Assembly (NCBI GenBank): GCA_030066975.1 | Contig: JASJAO010000009.1 | Location: forward strand, 22,987 to 86,986 | Direction of reading: 5' to 3' | Length of the DNA: 64,000 nucleotides | From: Henriciella sp. | GTDB lineage: Bacteria > Pseudomonadota > Alphaproteobacteria > Caulobacterales > Hyphomonadaceae | Shown here: positions 26,245 to 35,453 of the stretch, piece by piece | How positions within the stretch are numbered: the stretch's first letter is position 1 | Layout: every line of letters starts with the position of its first letter | Notes under the pieces: generated by a model | Database searches by the model: none | What the model saw: only the letters and a program-made list of their open reading frames with translations | Told to the model about the DNA's origin: nothing | Position numbers and translations under genes: made by a program

Positions 26245-26961
26245 CTAAGCCGCCATGCCGCCTTGGCGAGCGGTGTCGGTTTCCCCGGCGAGTTGGAGCA
26301 GTGTTTGCTTCTGGAGAATGACGAAGCGGTTGGGCTCGGGCAGGCTTATAACCCCCTTTTTTCGGAGCCGGTTCATCATTCGGCTGACGGTCTCCAGGGT
26401 CAGCCCAAGATAATCAGCAATGTCAGCCCGGCTCATGCGAATGTCGGTATATCCAGTAGCAGGATTGCGGAAGCGGACTTCAATGAACAGCAGGAATGTC
26501 GCCGTCCGTTCCATTGCGCTTTTGCGACCCAGCAACAAAGCTTGCTCACGCGCCTGCTGCAGCGTGTTGCCGATCAGATTGAACACTTGCTTTTGGAACT
26601 TGGCGTCTTCATGGAGAAGTCGATCGAAAGTGCGGCGCCGGACATAAGCAACCACAACATTTGTCAGCGCCTCAGCGCTGTAATTATGAACCTCGGCTGC
26701 CGTTACAGCAACGTAGTCACCCTCCGTTGCAAATGACTGAACCTGACGCCGACCGTCTGCCATCACTCGGTATCGTATCAGTGTCCCGGACAATATTTTG
26801 TAGACACCTTTGGGCCGGTCCCCTTGAAGGAAGAGATGCTCATTCGGATGCAGGTTGAGGGTGTTGCAGACAGGAAACGCGCTGCATAATTCCTCTATGT
26901 GTTCGGAGTCGGAGGACCGGTTTGAGGGGGCAGAAAAGGGACGAGATGTCTGGCGTGTCAT
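26245..26961 (-). CDS. Crp/Fnr-family transcription regulator, FixK-like
   Basis: About 238 residues from ATG 26961, chosen because GGAGAAGG lies 3 bases before it; an in-frame ATG at 27021 has no comparable site. A cNMP-type sensor domain (NEHLFLQGDRPKGVYKILSG) is followed by a long dimer helix and a C-terminal helix-turn-helix, SRADIADYLGLTLETVSRMM. The E-x-x-S-R pattern in the recognition helix is the one that reads TTGAT half-sites in FNR and FixK. Only two cysteines are present (CSAFPVC), so the four-cysteine oxygen-sensing cluster of FNR cannot form. It is the natural candidate to control the TTGAT-N4-ATCAA boxes in this window. It is transcribed away from them and converges on ftsH. 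Confidence 0.88.
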   Translation of the reverse strand: MTRQTSRPFSAPSNRSSDSEHIEELCSAFPVCNTLNLHPNEHLFLQGDRPKGVYKILSGTLIRYRVMADGRRQVQSFATEGDYVAVTAAEVHNYSAEALTNVVVAYVRRRTFDRLLHEDAKFQKQVFNLIGNTLQQAREQALLLGRKSAMERTATFLLFIEVRFRNPATGYTDIRMSRADIADYLGLTLETVSRMMNRLRKKGVISLPEPNRFVILQKQTLLQLAGETDTARQGGMAA

Positions 26962-27033
26962 TCGCCTTCTCCGTTTCGCGACCATGCGGTTTAGAGCAAT
27001 GTTCTGAACCAGAAATGGCATCGTGGAAATCCC

Positions 27034-27068
27034 AGTAAACCAAGTAAACAGGTTACTTATTATTTACT
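27034..27068 (-). promoter_or_regulatory. AT-rich inverted-repeat operator candidate upstream of the Crp/Fnr gene
   Basis: Between atpG and the regulator gene lie four copies of a GTAAA-like word, two in each orientation, including a perfect inverted repeat AAGTAA-N5-TTACTT at 27042-27058. On the minus strand TAATAA/TAAATAAT could serve as -10. There is no FNR-type box here, so the regulator is probably controlled by something else. Confidence 0.4.
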
Positions 27069-27081
27069 CTAGCACTGAGCG

Positions 27082-27948
27082 CTAATTGGCTCGACGATCA
27101 GACTTTCGTCCGGACATAATATCTCGCAGTTCTGCGGTTATCGCGCTTTGACGTTCTCGATTAATCTGCAGGTTCAGGTCTCTCAGTCGGTCATCAATGT
27201 TGCGTTCAGCCAGTTTGAGATTCGAGACCCTTGAGCCGTGTTCACTTAGCATTGTTGCGAGACAGGCGGCGAAGAGATCATGCCTCAGTTTCATTCTGAA
27301 CAAGGCGCCCAAAGCACCTTGATGATCCACGAACACCGCTGGAGGTTTCCGGGTAGGCCACGGAACGGCCGTCAGACGCTCGATCTCGGCAGGAGAGACT
27401 GGCCATAGGCTTTGGGAGGTTACGGCCACTTGCCCGCGCGTTGATGTCGCCAGAAACAAAGTCTTTACCTGCGAAATGCCGGTCCTCAGCCATGCTTCAA
27501 TCGTGTCTTGGCAATGGTCGACGACAACACTCAGCCGATCAGCCGTCGCCGCGAGTTCGATCGTTTCAGTGTTTTGCCGACGTACGTCGTCGAGTTCGTC
27601 ATACAATCGGGTTCCAACAATCAAGACCGGGTGAGACGGGTCGTCGGGACGCTGCGCAAGCGCATCCAGCAGGACTTGATTCAGCTGGCCGCATAATCCC
27701 CGCTCCGTGCCAATCACGATACAACCCTCGCCGTCCGCGGTTGAAGACATATCAAAATCGGCTCTGCTGGATTGGCGCAACGTTGCCCCTAATGCCTCAC
27801 TGTTCAACAACTGCACTTCTCTCAACGATACCATGGCCTCAGACAGGTGCTTAAGGCTCACAATCGACAGTGAAGTCATTGTCCGGATAATCGATCGAAT
27901 GTCGGTTACCGTGGCAACCGCGCGATGAAGGCGCTCAATCTTTTCCAT
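27082..27948 (-). CDS. atpG: N-type ATP synthase gamma subunit
   Basis: A 288-residue F1 central-stalk subunit, very divergent from the housekeeping type but with the two long coiled-coil ends: MEKIERLHRAVATVTDIRSI at the N-terminus and SNLKLAERNIDDRL near the C-terminus, with GTERGLCGQLN in the middle. Last gene of the operon, as expected for the order atpDCQRBEFAG. ATG 27948, just after AGGG, is preferred; ATG 27969 is in frame. It overlaps the end of atpA by 14 bases. Confidence 0.88.
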   Translation of the reverse strand: MEKIERLHRAVATVTDIRSIIRTMTSLSIVSLKHLSEAMVSLREVQLLNSEALGATLRQSSRADFDMSSTADGEGCIVIGTERGLCGQLNQVLLDALAQRPDDPSHPVLIVGTRLYDELDDVRRQNTETIELAATADRLSVVVDHCQDTIEAWLRTGISQVKTLFLATSTRGQVAVTSQSLWPVSPAEIERLTAVPWPTRKPPAVFVDHQGALGALFRMKLRHDLFAACLATMLSEHGSRVSNLKLAERNIDDRLRDLNLQINRERQSAITAELRDIMSGRKSDRRAN

Positions 27949-29440
27949 GGGCCCTGAACACGCCATCAATATCGCTGAGCAGTGTTTCGATTTGCTGTTC
28001 GGACAAGGGTTGCCTCAGATCCGTCTTCAGCCAAAGATCGGATCCGCGAACATGGGTGAGGAGCCTGTGCTCAGCATCGGCAAAATCCTCAATCTCAAAA
28101 TCATCCATTCCACCTTGCGTCGCAGCAAGCAAAATCGCGATTTGCTCAATTGGCAATTGCGGCTCAAACGCCCGCTGTTTGAGCGCTTCTCTGACGCGGC
28201 GGCCCCGCACCAGACGCGCTCGTGTCTGATCATCAATCCGCGTCCCAAACCTGGCAAAGGCCTCAAGCTCTTCAAACTGCGAGTAGAACAGCTTCAAGTC
28301 TCCCGAGACCGACCGGAACGCCGGCCACTGCGCCTTGCCCCCCACGCGTGAGACCGATCGGCCAATATCCAGCGCCGGGAAATGCCCGCGTTCGAAAAGC
28401 TCTCGACGAAGCACCAACTGACCATCCGTAATCGAGATCAGGTTTGTCGGGATATAGGCTGATATATCCTGGGCTTTGGTCTCAACAATCGGTAGGGCCG
28501 TGATTGAACCGCCTCCAAGATCTGATCTCAGCTGTGTCGCTCGTTCCAGAAGCCGCGCATGTAAGTAGAAAATATCACCCGGATAGGCCTCACGCCCGGG
28601 TGGCCGGTCGAGCAGCAGCGACAGCTCGCGATAGGCGCGGGCATGGCAAGTGAGATCATCGTAGACAATCAGAACGTCGTGACCTTGCAACATAAACCAT
28701 TCGGCAATCGAGGTTGCAGAATACGGCGCCAAATACTGCAAGCCGGGGGGATCGTCGCCGCTGGCGACCAGAATGATTGACCGATCTCGCATTTTCGAGC
28801 CATGCAGCAAGTCGATCACCCTTTTGACCGCGGACTGGCGCTGACCGATCGCGCAATAGACGCAAACCATGTCTTCGCCCTGATTGAGTATGGTCTCGAC
28901 GGCCAGGCTTGTTTTTCCGGTTTGGCGATCCCCGAGTATCAGCTCTCTTTGCCCGCGCCCTATTGGGATGGTGGCGTCAATGGCCTTGATTCCGGTGTGC
29001 AAAGGTCTCTGCACCGGGGCCCTTTGCAGTATTTCCGGAGCACGGCGATCAATTGAGAAATGTTCCGAGCCGACGGTCGCGGCCCCTGTGCTCAAATCTG
29101 TTCCTAACGGATCGATCACAAGCCCCAGCAGACCTTCGCCGACAGGGATGCTCACTTCTCGATGCGTTCGTTCGGCGGTGTCTCCAACCTGAAACACGCT
29201 GCCTGGCGACAAAGCGACTGCTGCCACACTGTCTTCGTTGATATTCATCGCCAGGGCCTTGGACCCTGAGCTCATTTCAATGACCTCATCAAATCCAACC
29301 CGGCTGAAACCGGTCAGTCCGATAATCCCACCTTCCGTCCTTTCGACACGCCCTATCTCGCGAGCGGATAGCTGGAACTCAAATCGGGCGTTAACGGCGT
29401 CAAAAGCATCACCGAGCACCTTTTCCGGAGTAGGGGTCAT
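27935..29440 (-). CDS. atpA: N-type ATP synthase alpha subunit
   Basis: A 501-residue F1 alpha subunit from ATG 29440, which overlaps the atpF stop as ATGA; the frame continues upstream into atpF but without conserved sequence. Walker A GDRQTGKTSLAVETIL, VYCAIGQRQSAVKRVI, VLIVYDDLTCHARAYREL and SITDGQLVLRRELFERG are present. It forms the non-catalytic nucleotide sites of the alpha3-beta3 head. The extreme C-terminus is typical of the N-ATPase group rather than of housekeeping alpha. Confidence 0.93.
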   Translation of the reverse strand: MTPTPEKVLGDAFDAVNARFEFQLSAREIGRVERTEGGIIGLTGFSRVGFDEVIEMSSGSKALAMNINEDSVAAVALSPGSVFQVGDTAERTHREVSIPVGEGLLGLVIDPLGTDLSTGAATVGSEHFSIDRRAPEILQRAPVQRPLHTGIKAIDATIPIGRGQRELILGDRQTGKTSLAVETILNQGEDMVCVYCAIGQRQSAVKRVIDLLHGSKMRDRSIILVASGDDPPGLQYLAPYSATSIAEWFMLQGHDVLIVYDDLTCHARAYRELSLLLDRPPGREAYPGDIFYLHARLLERATQLRSDLGGGSITALPIVETKAQDISAYIPTNLISITDGQLVLRRELFERGHFPALDIGRSVSRVGGKAQWPAFRSVSGDLKLFYSQFEELEAFARFGTRIDDQTRARLVRGRRVREALKQRAFEPQLPIEQIAILLAATQGGMDDFEIEDFADAEHRLLTHVRGSDLWLKTDLRQPLSEQQIETLLSDIDGVFRAHGKD

Positions 29441-30219
29441 AGCTGCTTCACTCCGGCCTGGGAGGAGAGTGTCTGATTGAGCTCGTTTAAAACATTCTGC
29501 TCCAGCCCCTCGAGATACCGGTCTACGGTCCAATCATAAGTCTGATTGTTCGATTTCAGCACGATCCCAAGCGTGAGTTTGCCGTCAATCACGATCTTCG
29601 TATTTACAGCGGTTTGCGCGATGTCCCGCAATGCGCTTCGGATAGTCTTTAGAACGCTTGCTTTCGGTGTCCGCGGAAGGACGATATTTATCTCATCTGA
29701 AGAGAGAAAGGTTGCAAGACGCGTCCGATCCTCACCGGACAGCGATTGAAGTGCTTTCAAAAAGCGCCGAATGGTAGCGTCCTGAACATCTTCCGTGGCC
29801 AGGTCGCTCAGGCACTTTTGGGCGCTAGCGATCACGAGTGGCGTCGTTCTCGCCGCGATCGCCTTGCTCATTTCATGTTTGCGGATGGCAAGCGTATCCT
29901 GCCACTGTTTTTGCTCGTCCAGCCCCGCTTCACGTGCCTTATGCCGTCCTTCGCGTTCGAGGCGGGTTACTTCATCACGTGCTTTTTGAAGTAGATCGTC
30001 TCTCGTTGCCTCCAGTTTGTCGCGGTCGCGTGCTACCTCAACGCGCAGCTGATCAGCTTCTTGCTTTAACGCTTCCGCGTTCTGCAAATTCGTCCGGACA
30101 AACGCTTCGCGCTCGGAGATGACTTTCAGAACCGGTTTGTAGAGCAATTTATTCAATAACCAGATCAGAACCAGAAAGTTGAGGATCTGAGCGGAAACAG
30201 TGACCCAGTCGATACTCAT
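29437..30219 (-). CDS. atpF: N-type ATP synthase b subunit with delta-like C-terminus
   Basis: 260 residues, about 100 more than a normal b subunit. Residues ~7-30 form the membrane anchor (LNFLVLIWLLNKLLYKPVL), followed by a long charged coiled coil to about 125. The last ~130 residues (LSGEDRTRLATFLSS, GKLTLGIVLKSNNQTYDW) look like the C-terminal part of the delta subunit. No separate atpH exists in the operon, so this protein probably provides both the peripheral stalk and the F1 attachment. This layout is known for N-ATPases. Confidence 0.88.
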   Translation of the reverse strand: MSIDWVTVSAQILNFLVLIWLLNKLLYKPVLKVISEREAFVRTNLQNAEALKQEADQLRVEVARDRDKLEATRDDLLQKARDEVTRLEREGRHKAREAGLDEQKQWQDTLAIRKHEMSKAIAARTTPLVIASAQKCLSDLATEDVQDATIRRFLKALQSLSGEDRTRLATFLSSDEINIVLPRTPKASVLKTIRSALRDIAQTAVNTKIVIDGKLTLGIVLKSNNQTYDWTVDRYLEGLEQNVLNELNQTLSSQAGVKQL

Positions 30220-30230
30220 AGCCGTCTCGA

Positions 30231-30488
30231 TCAGTTCCCAACAAACGGATTGGCGAAGAACAGGATCATCGTCACCACGAAGCAGTAAATCGCCGTCGAC
30301 TCGATCATCGCCAAACTCACGAACAGTGTGCGCGTCAGCGTATCTGCTTCGTCTGGTTGTTGGGCGATGGCTTGCAGCGCTTGAGTGGCTGCACGCGCTT
30401 CCCCAAGCGCTGGAGCAATTGAGCCGATCGTAATCGTCAAGCCACCGACAATGATAGAGATCGCTGCGATAAGGGTTGAACTATCCAT
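30231..30488 (-). CDS. atpE: N-type ATP synthase c subunit with sodium-binding signature
   Basis: An 85-residue hairpin of two membrane helices. Helix 1 carries GSIAPALGEARAA with Glu30; helix 2 carries AMIESTAIYCF with Glu63, Ser64, Thr65 and Tyr68. The E-S-T-x-x-Y set matches the sodium ligands of the Ilyobacter tartaricus c-ring (Glu65, Ser66, Thr67, Tyr70), with Glu30 in the place of Gln32. The ring is therefore predicted to translocate Na+. ATG 30488 is preferred because GGAG lies 9 bases upstream; ATG 30503 is also in frame. Confidence 0.92.
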   Translation of the reverse strand: MDSSTLIAAISIIVGGLTITIGSIAPALGEARAATQALQAIAQQPDEADTLTRTLFVSLAMIESTAIYCFVVTMILFFANPFVGN

Positions 30489-31182
30489 TCTGAGGATCTC
30501 CATTCCGGGATGTGGTCGCTGTGATCCGGACGGCTGAGCTGATATAAACGGCCGCCAGAATCGAAAAGATGTAAGCCTGAATGATCCCTGTCAGCAGACC
30601 GAGACTCTGCAGCATGACGGGAAAGAAGAAGGGTGCGATGCTGAGCAGAATAGCGCCAAGGACCGCTCCACTCATCATGTTGCCATACAGACGAATGGCC
30701 AGTGCCACCGTTCGCGAGAGCTCAGAAATGATATTGAATGGCAGCATTAGTGGGGTAGGGCGAATGTAACGCGAGAAGTACTGCTTCACGCCAATCAACC
30801 GGATGCCAAACAGCGGCACGGCCAGAAGTACGCTTATGGCAAGTGCCACGGTGGTCGACAGGGAAGCGGTCGGAGCAACACCGCCCGGCAGAATGGAGAA
30901 AATCGCGCTGCCCATGATGAGAATGAACAATGTAGCTACGAATGGCAGGATCTTCGCTGCGTGGGTTGGGGCGATATCCTCCAACTGGCGTTCTACCGCG
31001 ATCATGACCGCTTCTGCGAAGGCTTGAACTCTTCGAGGCGTAAGCGTGCTCGTCAATCGCCGCCCAACGAGCCAAGCGCTCGCTGTCAAAGTCAGCATAA
31101 TGACCCAAGTGTAAATGATGGTGGCGTTCAATCGAAACGCACCGACTTGCCAAAAGACAATATCGTCCGGCGACAGGGTCAC
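30481..31182 (-). CDS. atpB: N-type ATP synthase a subunit
   Basis: A 233-residue integral membrane protein with about five to six helices. The key arginine that faces the c-ring is in ALAIRLYGNMMSGAVLGAIL. It provides the ion half-channels between membrane faces. Its ATG overlaps the atpR stop by 4 bases. It is shorter at the N-terminus than housekeeping a subunits, which is usual in this family. Confidence 0.92.
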   Translation of the reverse strand: MTLSPDDIVFWQVGAFRLNATIIYTWVIMLTLTASAWLVGRRLTSTLTPRRVQAFAEAVMIAVERQLEDIAPTHAAKILPFVATLFILIMGSAIFSILPGGVAPTASLSTTVALAISVLLAVPLFGIRLIGVKQYFSRYIRPTPLMLPFNIISELSRTVALAIRLYGNMMSGAVLGAILLSIAPFFFPVMLQSLGLLTGIIQAYIFSILAAVYISSAVRITATTSRNGDPQNG

Positions 31183-31484
31183 GACGGGTCACCTGTCGAC
31201 GGTTTCACGCGATGACGGACGATCCGGACCGCAACCATCCTAACTACCCAAAAACCGACAAGCCAAGCCAGACCGGCTTCTACGCGCGGGACCAGCATCA
31301 GCAAACCGAACAGGGTGGCGCCCACAACCACCAGTCTAAGTATTCCGAATGCGATCACCTTGAAGTGAACGGAAGCGTCCGTGATCGTTGTCTTCGCGCC
31401 AAACCAAAGCAATCGGAAATAAGCAGCTGCCGATAGAGCGCCGATCAGACCAGCGAGCAGTGCTGCGCTAACGTTCATCGCCAC
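31179..31484 (-). CDS. atpR: N-ATPase AtpR membrane protein
   Basis: A 101-residue membrane protein with three predicted helices (LLAGLIGALSAAAYFRLLWFG, ILRLVVVGATLFGLLMLV and GLAWLVGFWVVRMVAV) and basic termini. Proteins of this size and position, between atpQ and atpB, are the marker of N-ATPase operons. A role in c-ring assembly or as a partner of AtpQ has been proposed. It overlaps atpQ by 17 bases. Confidence 0.85.
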   Translation of the reverse strand: MAMNVSAALLAGLIGALSAAAYFRLLWFGAKTTITDASVHFKVIAFGILRLVVVGATLFGLLMLVPRVEAGLAWLVGFWVVRMVAVRIVRHRVKPSTGDPS

Positions 31485-31776
31485 GACCGCCCTCCCGCAT
31501 CATCCATCGCCAAGCTTGCACGCAGCCAACTGTTAAGCCTGCAAACAGCAAACTTACCGTCCAAGCGGGTCCGTTGTCGGTCGTCGCGTCGAGAAACAGC
31601 CCAAGCGAAATTCCAGCGAGGACAGGCACAACAATCGTCCAGCCGATGAGGCCAAATACAGTTAGTCCATGCCATGGTGAACGATGCGACGACTTGCGGG
31701 AGCGCAGACGCCGCTCAACATCCTGTTCGACCTGGCGTTTGAGAGACTTCTCACGGCGGGACTTCTGATCAGACAT
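31468..31776 (-). CDS. atpQ: N-ATPase AtpQ (AtpI-like) membrane protein
   Basis: A 102-residue protein: a strongly basic N-terminus (SRREKSLKRQVEQDVERRLR), then two membrane helices (GLIGWTIVVPVLAGISLGLFL and VSLLFAGLTVGCVQAW). It resembles AtpI, which helps assemble the c-ring and may carry Mg2+. It is present only in N-type operons at this position and overlaps atpC by 8 bases. Confidence 0.85.
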   Translation of the reverse strand: MSDQKSRREKSLKRQVEQDVERRLRSRKSSHRSPWHGLTVFGLIGWTIVVPVLAGISLGLFLDATTDNGPAWTVSLLFAGLTVGCVQAWRWMMREGGRGDER

Positions 31777-32160
31777 GCCCGCGCTCCAACTTGGTCATGG
31801 ACCTGATGAGGCCGAATTCCAGTTGCGAGAACGTGGCGTTATATTTGAGTTCTTGCTCGATGGCATCCTGTCGATACTGCGAGACAAGTTCCGATAGCGT
31901 TTCAAGCGCATCACCGGAATAGGCTTGCTCTACCACAATGCGCAATGTCTCGTTCGCTTTGGTGGCGAAACCGGCTCCAATCGCGACGGATCCCAACTTC
32001 TGGTCCCGGTCAGTATAGATCAGCAGTCCGGGTACAATCTCGAAAACACCATCAGCGTGACGCTCGAGAATCGTCCACGCACCCGATGTGGTTTTCAACT
32101 CAACTTTCCAGACGTCCGCATCAATGACTGTTCGAACCGGGGTGAGGATCTTTAGACGCA

Positions 32161-32161
<1 letters not shown>
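31769..32161 (-). CDS. atpC: N-type ATP synthase epsilon subunit
   Basis: A 130-residue protein with the N-terminal beta-sandwich of epsilon (MRLKILTPVRTVIDADVWKV, HADGVFEIVPGLLIY) and a helical C-terminus. It links the gamma shaft to the c-ring and may inhibit ATP hydrolysis. It directly follows atpD with a one-base overlap (TGATG). Confidence 0.88.
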
Positions 32162-33606
<1,445 letters not shown>

Positions 33607-33636
33607 TTAGGTGATCAAATAAAGTGCCAGAATGAA

Positions 33637-33650
33637 TTGATGAGGATCAA
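33637..33650 (-). promoter_or_regulatory. Perfect FNR/FixK box upstream of the N-ATPase operon
   Basis: TTGAT-GAGG-ATCAA, a perfect match, 34 bases before the atpD start. Unlike other boxes in the window, no -10 hexamer lies 21-22 bases downstream. A near-match to a sigma-54 element, TGGCAC-N5-TTGA, occupies 33628-33614 on the same strand. How the box acts here is unclear. Confidence 0.65.
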
Positions 33651-33796
33651 CTCAATACCGCAAACGAGAATTTGCTGTTTCGATTTTCGGTAAGCGCCAG
33701 GCCAGGCCTAAGCCGTGACCGCCCTCTACCTCGCATCTATTGTGACAGGGTGACTGGGACTCTGCTGATCCGCGAGATCCGCATATTGGGGATTAT

Positions 33797-33887
<91 letters not shown>

Positions 33888-34120
33888 GCAGCAGAAACAC
33901 CGTTTCTTACAGTCTGCATCAGAATGCAAGGCCTGCCCTGAAATTGCCTGCTTTTGCGCTCGTTATGGTTAATCAGCTCCTGATGGAACCGGAGAATCTG
34001 ATCTGTGGCGTTCACCATACATGCAGCTTGCTATGGTAGAGATAGCACCGTGAAGAGTGCGCAAAGTGCTCTCCTTCGTGCTGAATGCGTGGAGATAGCC
34101 CTTAGAACGAGGACGGTGTG

Positions 34121-35365
34121 ATGGCCTATCGTGTTTCCAAATCAATTGCAGTTTCAGTTGCCAGTCTGGCTCTGGTCGCCGGTGTCGCAGAAGCAGGGCC
34201 GAAGAAACGGGCCCCAATCACCTATGCTGATGGTGTGAGCCGCACTGACAGTCAGCCAGTGACACAATCCAGTGGCTTTTCTCAGACGGTCTCTCCGCAG
34301 GTCACGCAGTCTGGTGACCCTCGAACAGATCGTCTGGAATTCCGTTACCCTGATCAGCCAAACACATATTATGGCGCTAATGGTGCTCGCCCGGCGGATG
34401 AAGAGACCTCACCCATGGTGTTTTCGTCCCCCAAGAGTGCAATTTCAGCGGAAGACGCCGTGCAATACGCCGCGACCTCACCAACCGTGTCTTCCGCCGC
34501 AGATACACAACGAGATCCAGCGATCACGCCTGGGGGGTTCGATGCCCGTGCCGCCGCGGCCAAAGCTGCTGCCAAGACCGACGCCAATGAAGTTCGGGTC
34601 ACAGCAAGTGGCTCAAGAACCGGTGTCCCTGTCGGACGCCCACTGACCCTATCCAAGGTCAAAACCAATCCCGACGCAACGCTCACTGAAGAACGGGGCC
34701 GGGCAGGGGTGTACGCCGATGGTTTCGACGGCCAACCCACCGCAAATGGTGAGATCTACGATGAGACAGCTATGATGGCAGCCCATCCCAATTTGCCGCT
34801 GCCCAGCCTGGTTCAGGTCATCAATCGCAGCAATAAGCGTGAGATCGTGGTGCGCGTAAACGATCGCGGGCCGTTCTCTGGAAACCGCGCCATGGACCTG
34901 TCGCCCCGTGCAGCTCAAATGCTTGGATTTGGCAAAGGTGAGACCGCGGATGTCACAATCCGCTATCTCGGGCCTGCGCCTGTGTTGCGGGCCAAGGCGG
35001 AGTATGCGAGCGCCGAGGTGACCGAACAGTCGATGCCGCCGCTGGCGCAGCCTACATATCAAGCGCCTGAACCTGCACCTGTTATTGCGCAGCGTGCCAC
35101 GTACAGCCCACCAGCGGCTCAACCGTCCGTGGCAATGGCGGGATATTATATTCAGGCAGGTTCTTTCTCTGACATTGGGAACGCCCAGCGTCTGACATCC
35201 GCACTAGGACGGAAGCTCCCAGTAGAGATTATGGAAGCCCGTGTCCGCAATGCCGACTATTTTCGCGTGATGATCGGCCCATTTACGAGCCGGACACAGG
35301 CGGAAACGTATCGCATTCATCTGCTTGAGAACGGGATCGCCGACGGTTTTATCGTCGAGAAATAA
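34121..35365 (+). CDS. rlpA: RlpA-family septal ring lytic transglycosylase-like protein with SPOR domain
   Basis: About 414 residues. Signal peptide at the N-terminus (KSIAVSVASLALVAGVAEA), a low-complexity Thr/Ser/Ala-rich region to about 180, a double-psi beta-barrel domain (GRAGVYADGFDGQPTANGE, VVRVNDRGPFSGNRAMDLS), then a Pro/Ala linker and a C-terminal SPOR domain (YYIQAGSFSDIGNAQRL) that binds denuded glycan strands at the division site. The barrel usually starts with ASWYG in RlpA; here the N-terminal edge is degenerate (AGVYADG), so activity is not certain. Start ATG 34121 with GAGGACG upstream. A strong terminator follows. Confidence 0.85.
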   Translation: MAYRVSKSIAVSVASLALVAGVAEAGPKKRAPITYADGVSRTDSQPVTQSSGFSQTVSPQVTQSGDPRTDRLEFRYPDQPNTYYGANGARPADEETSPMVFSSPKSAISAEDAVQYAATSPTVSSAADTQRDPAITPGGFDARAAAAKAAAKTDANEVRVTASGSRTGVPVGRPLTLSKVKTNPDATLTEERGRAGVYADGFDGQPTANGEIYDETAMMAAHPNLPLPSLVQVINRSNKREIVVRVNDRGPFSGNRAMDLSPRAAQMLGFGKGETADVTIRYLGPAPVLRAKAEYASAEVTEQSMPPLAQPTYQAPEPAPVIAQRATYSPPAAQPSVAMAGYYIQAGSFSDIGNAQRLTSALGRKLPVEIMEARVRNADYFRVMIGPFTSRTQAETYRIHLLENGIADGFIVEK

Positions 35366-35402
35366 CATCCCCTCGGTCGAATATTGACCTTTGCCTCAAA
35401 CC

Positions 35403-35438
35403 AGCCCTTTTTCCGATCCATGGAAAAAGGGCTTTTTT
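35403..35438 (+). terminator. Rho-independent terminator of rlpA
   Basis: A 12-bp perfect stem (AGCCCTTTTTCC and its complement, 35403-35414 with 35422-35433) with a 7-base loop is followed by a T run to 35438. It ends 15 bases before the start codon of the carboxypeptidase gene, just upstream of its ribosome binding site, so readthrough into that gene should be low unless a promoter overlaps it. Confidence 0.9.
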
Positions 35439-35453
35439 ATTACGGAGGTTTTG

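Noticed and set aside
26962..27021. 20-residue basic N-terminal extension of the Crp/Fnr regulator
   Set aside because: ATG 26961 has a strong ribosome binding site (GGAGAAGG), whereas ATG 27021 has none.
29441..29533. N-terminal extension of the AtpA frame into atpF
   Set aside because: The residues have no counterpart in alpha subunits, and ATG 29440 overlaps the atpF stop in the usual coupled manner.
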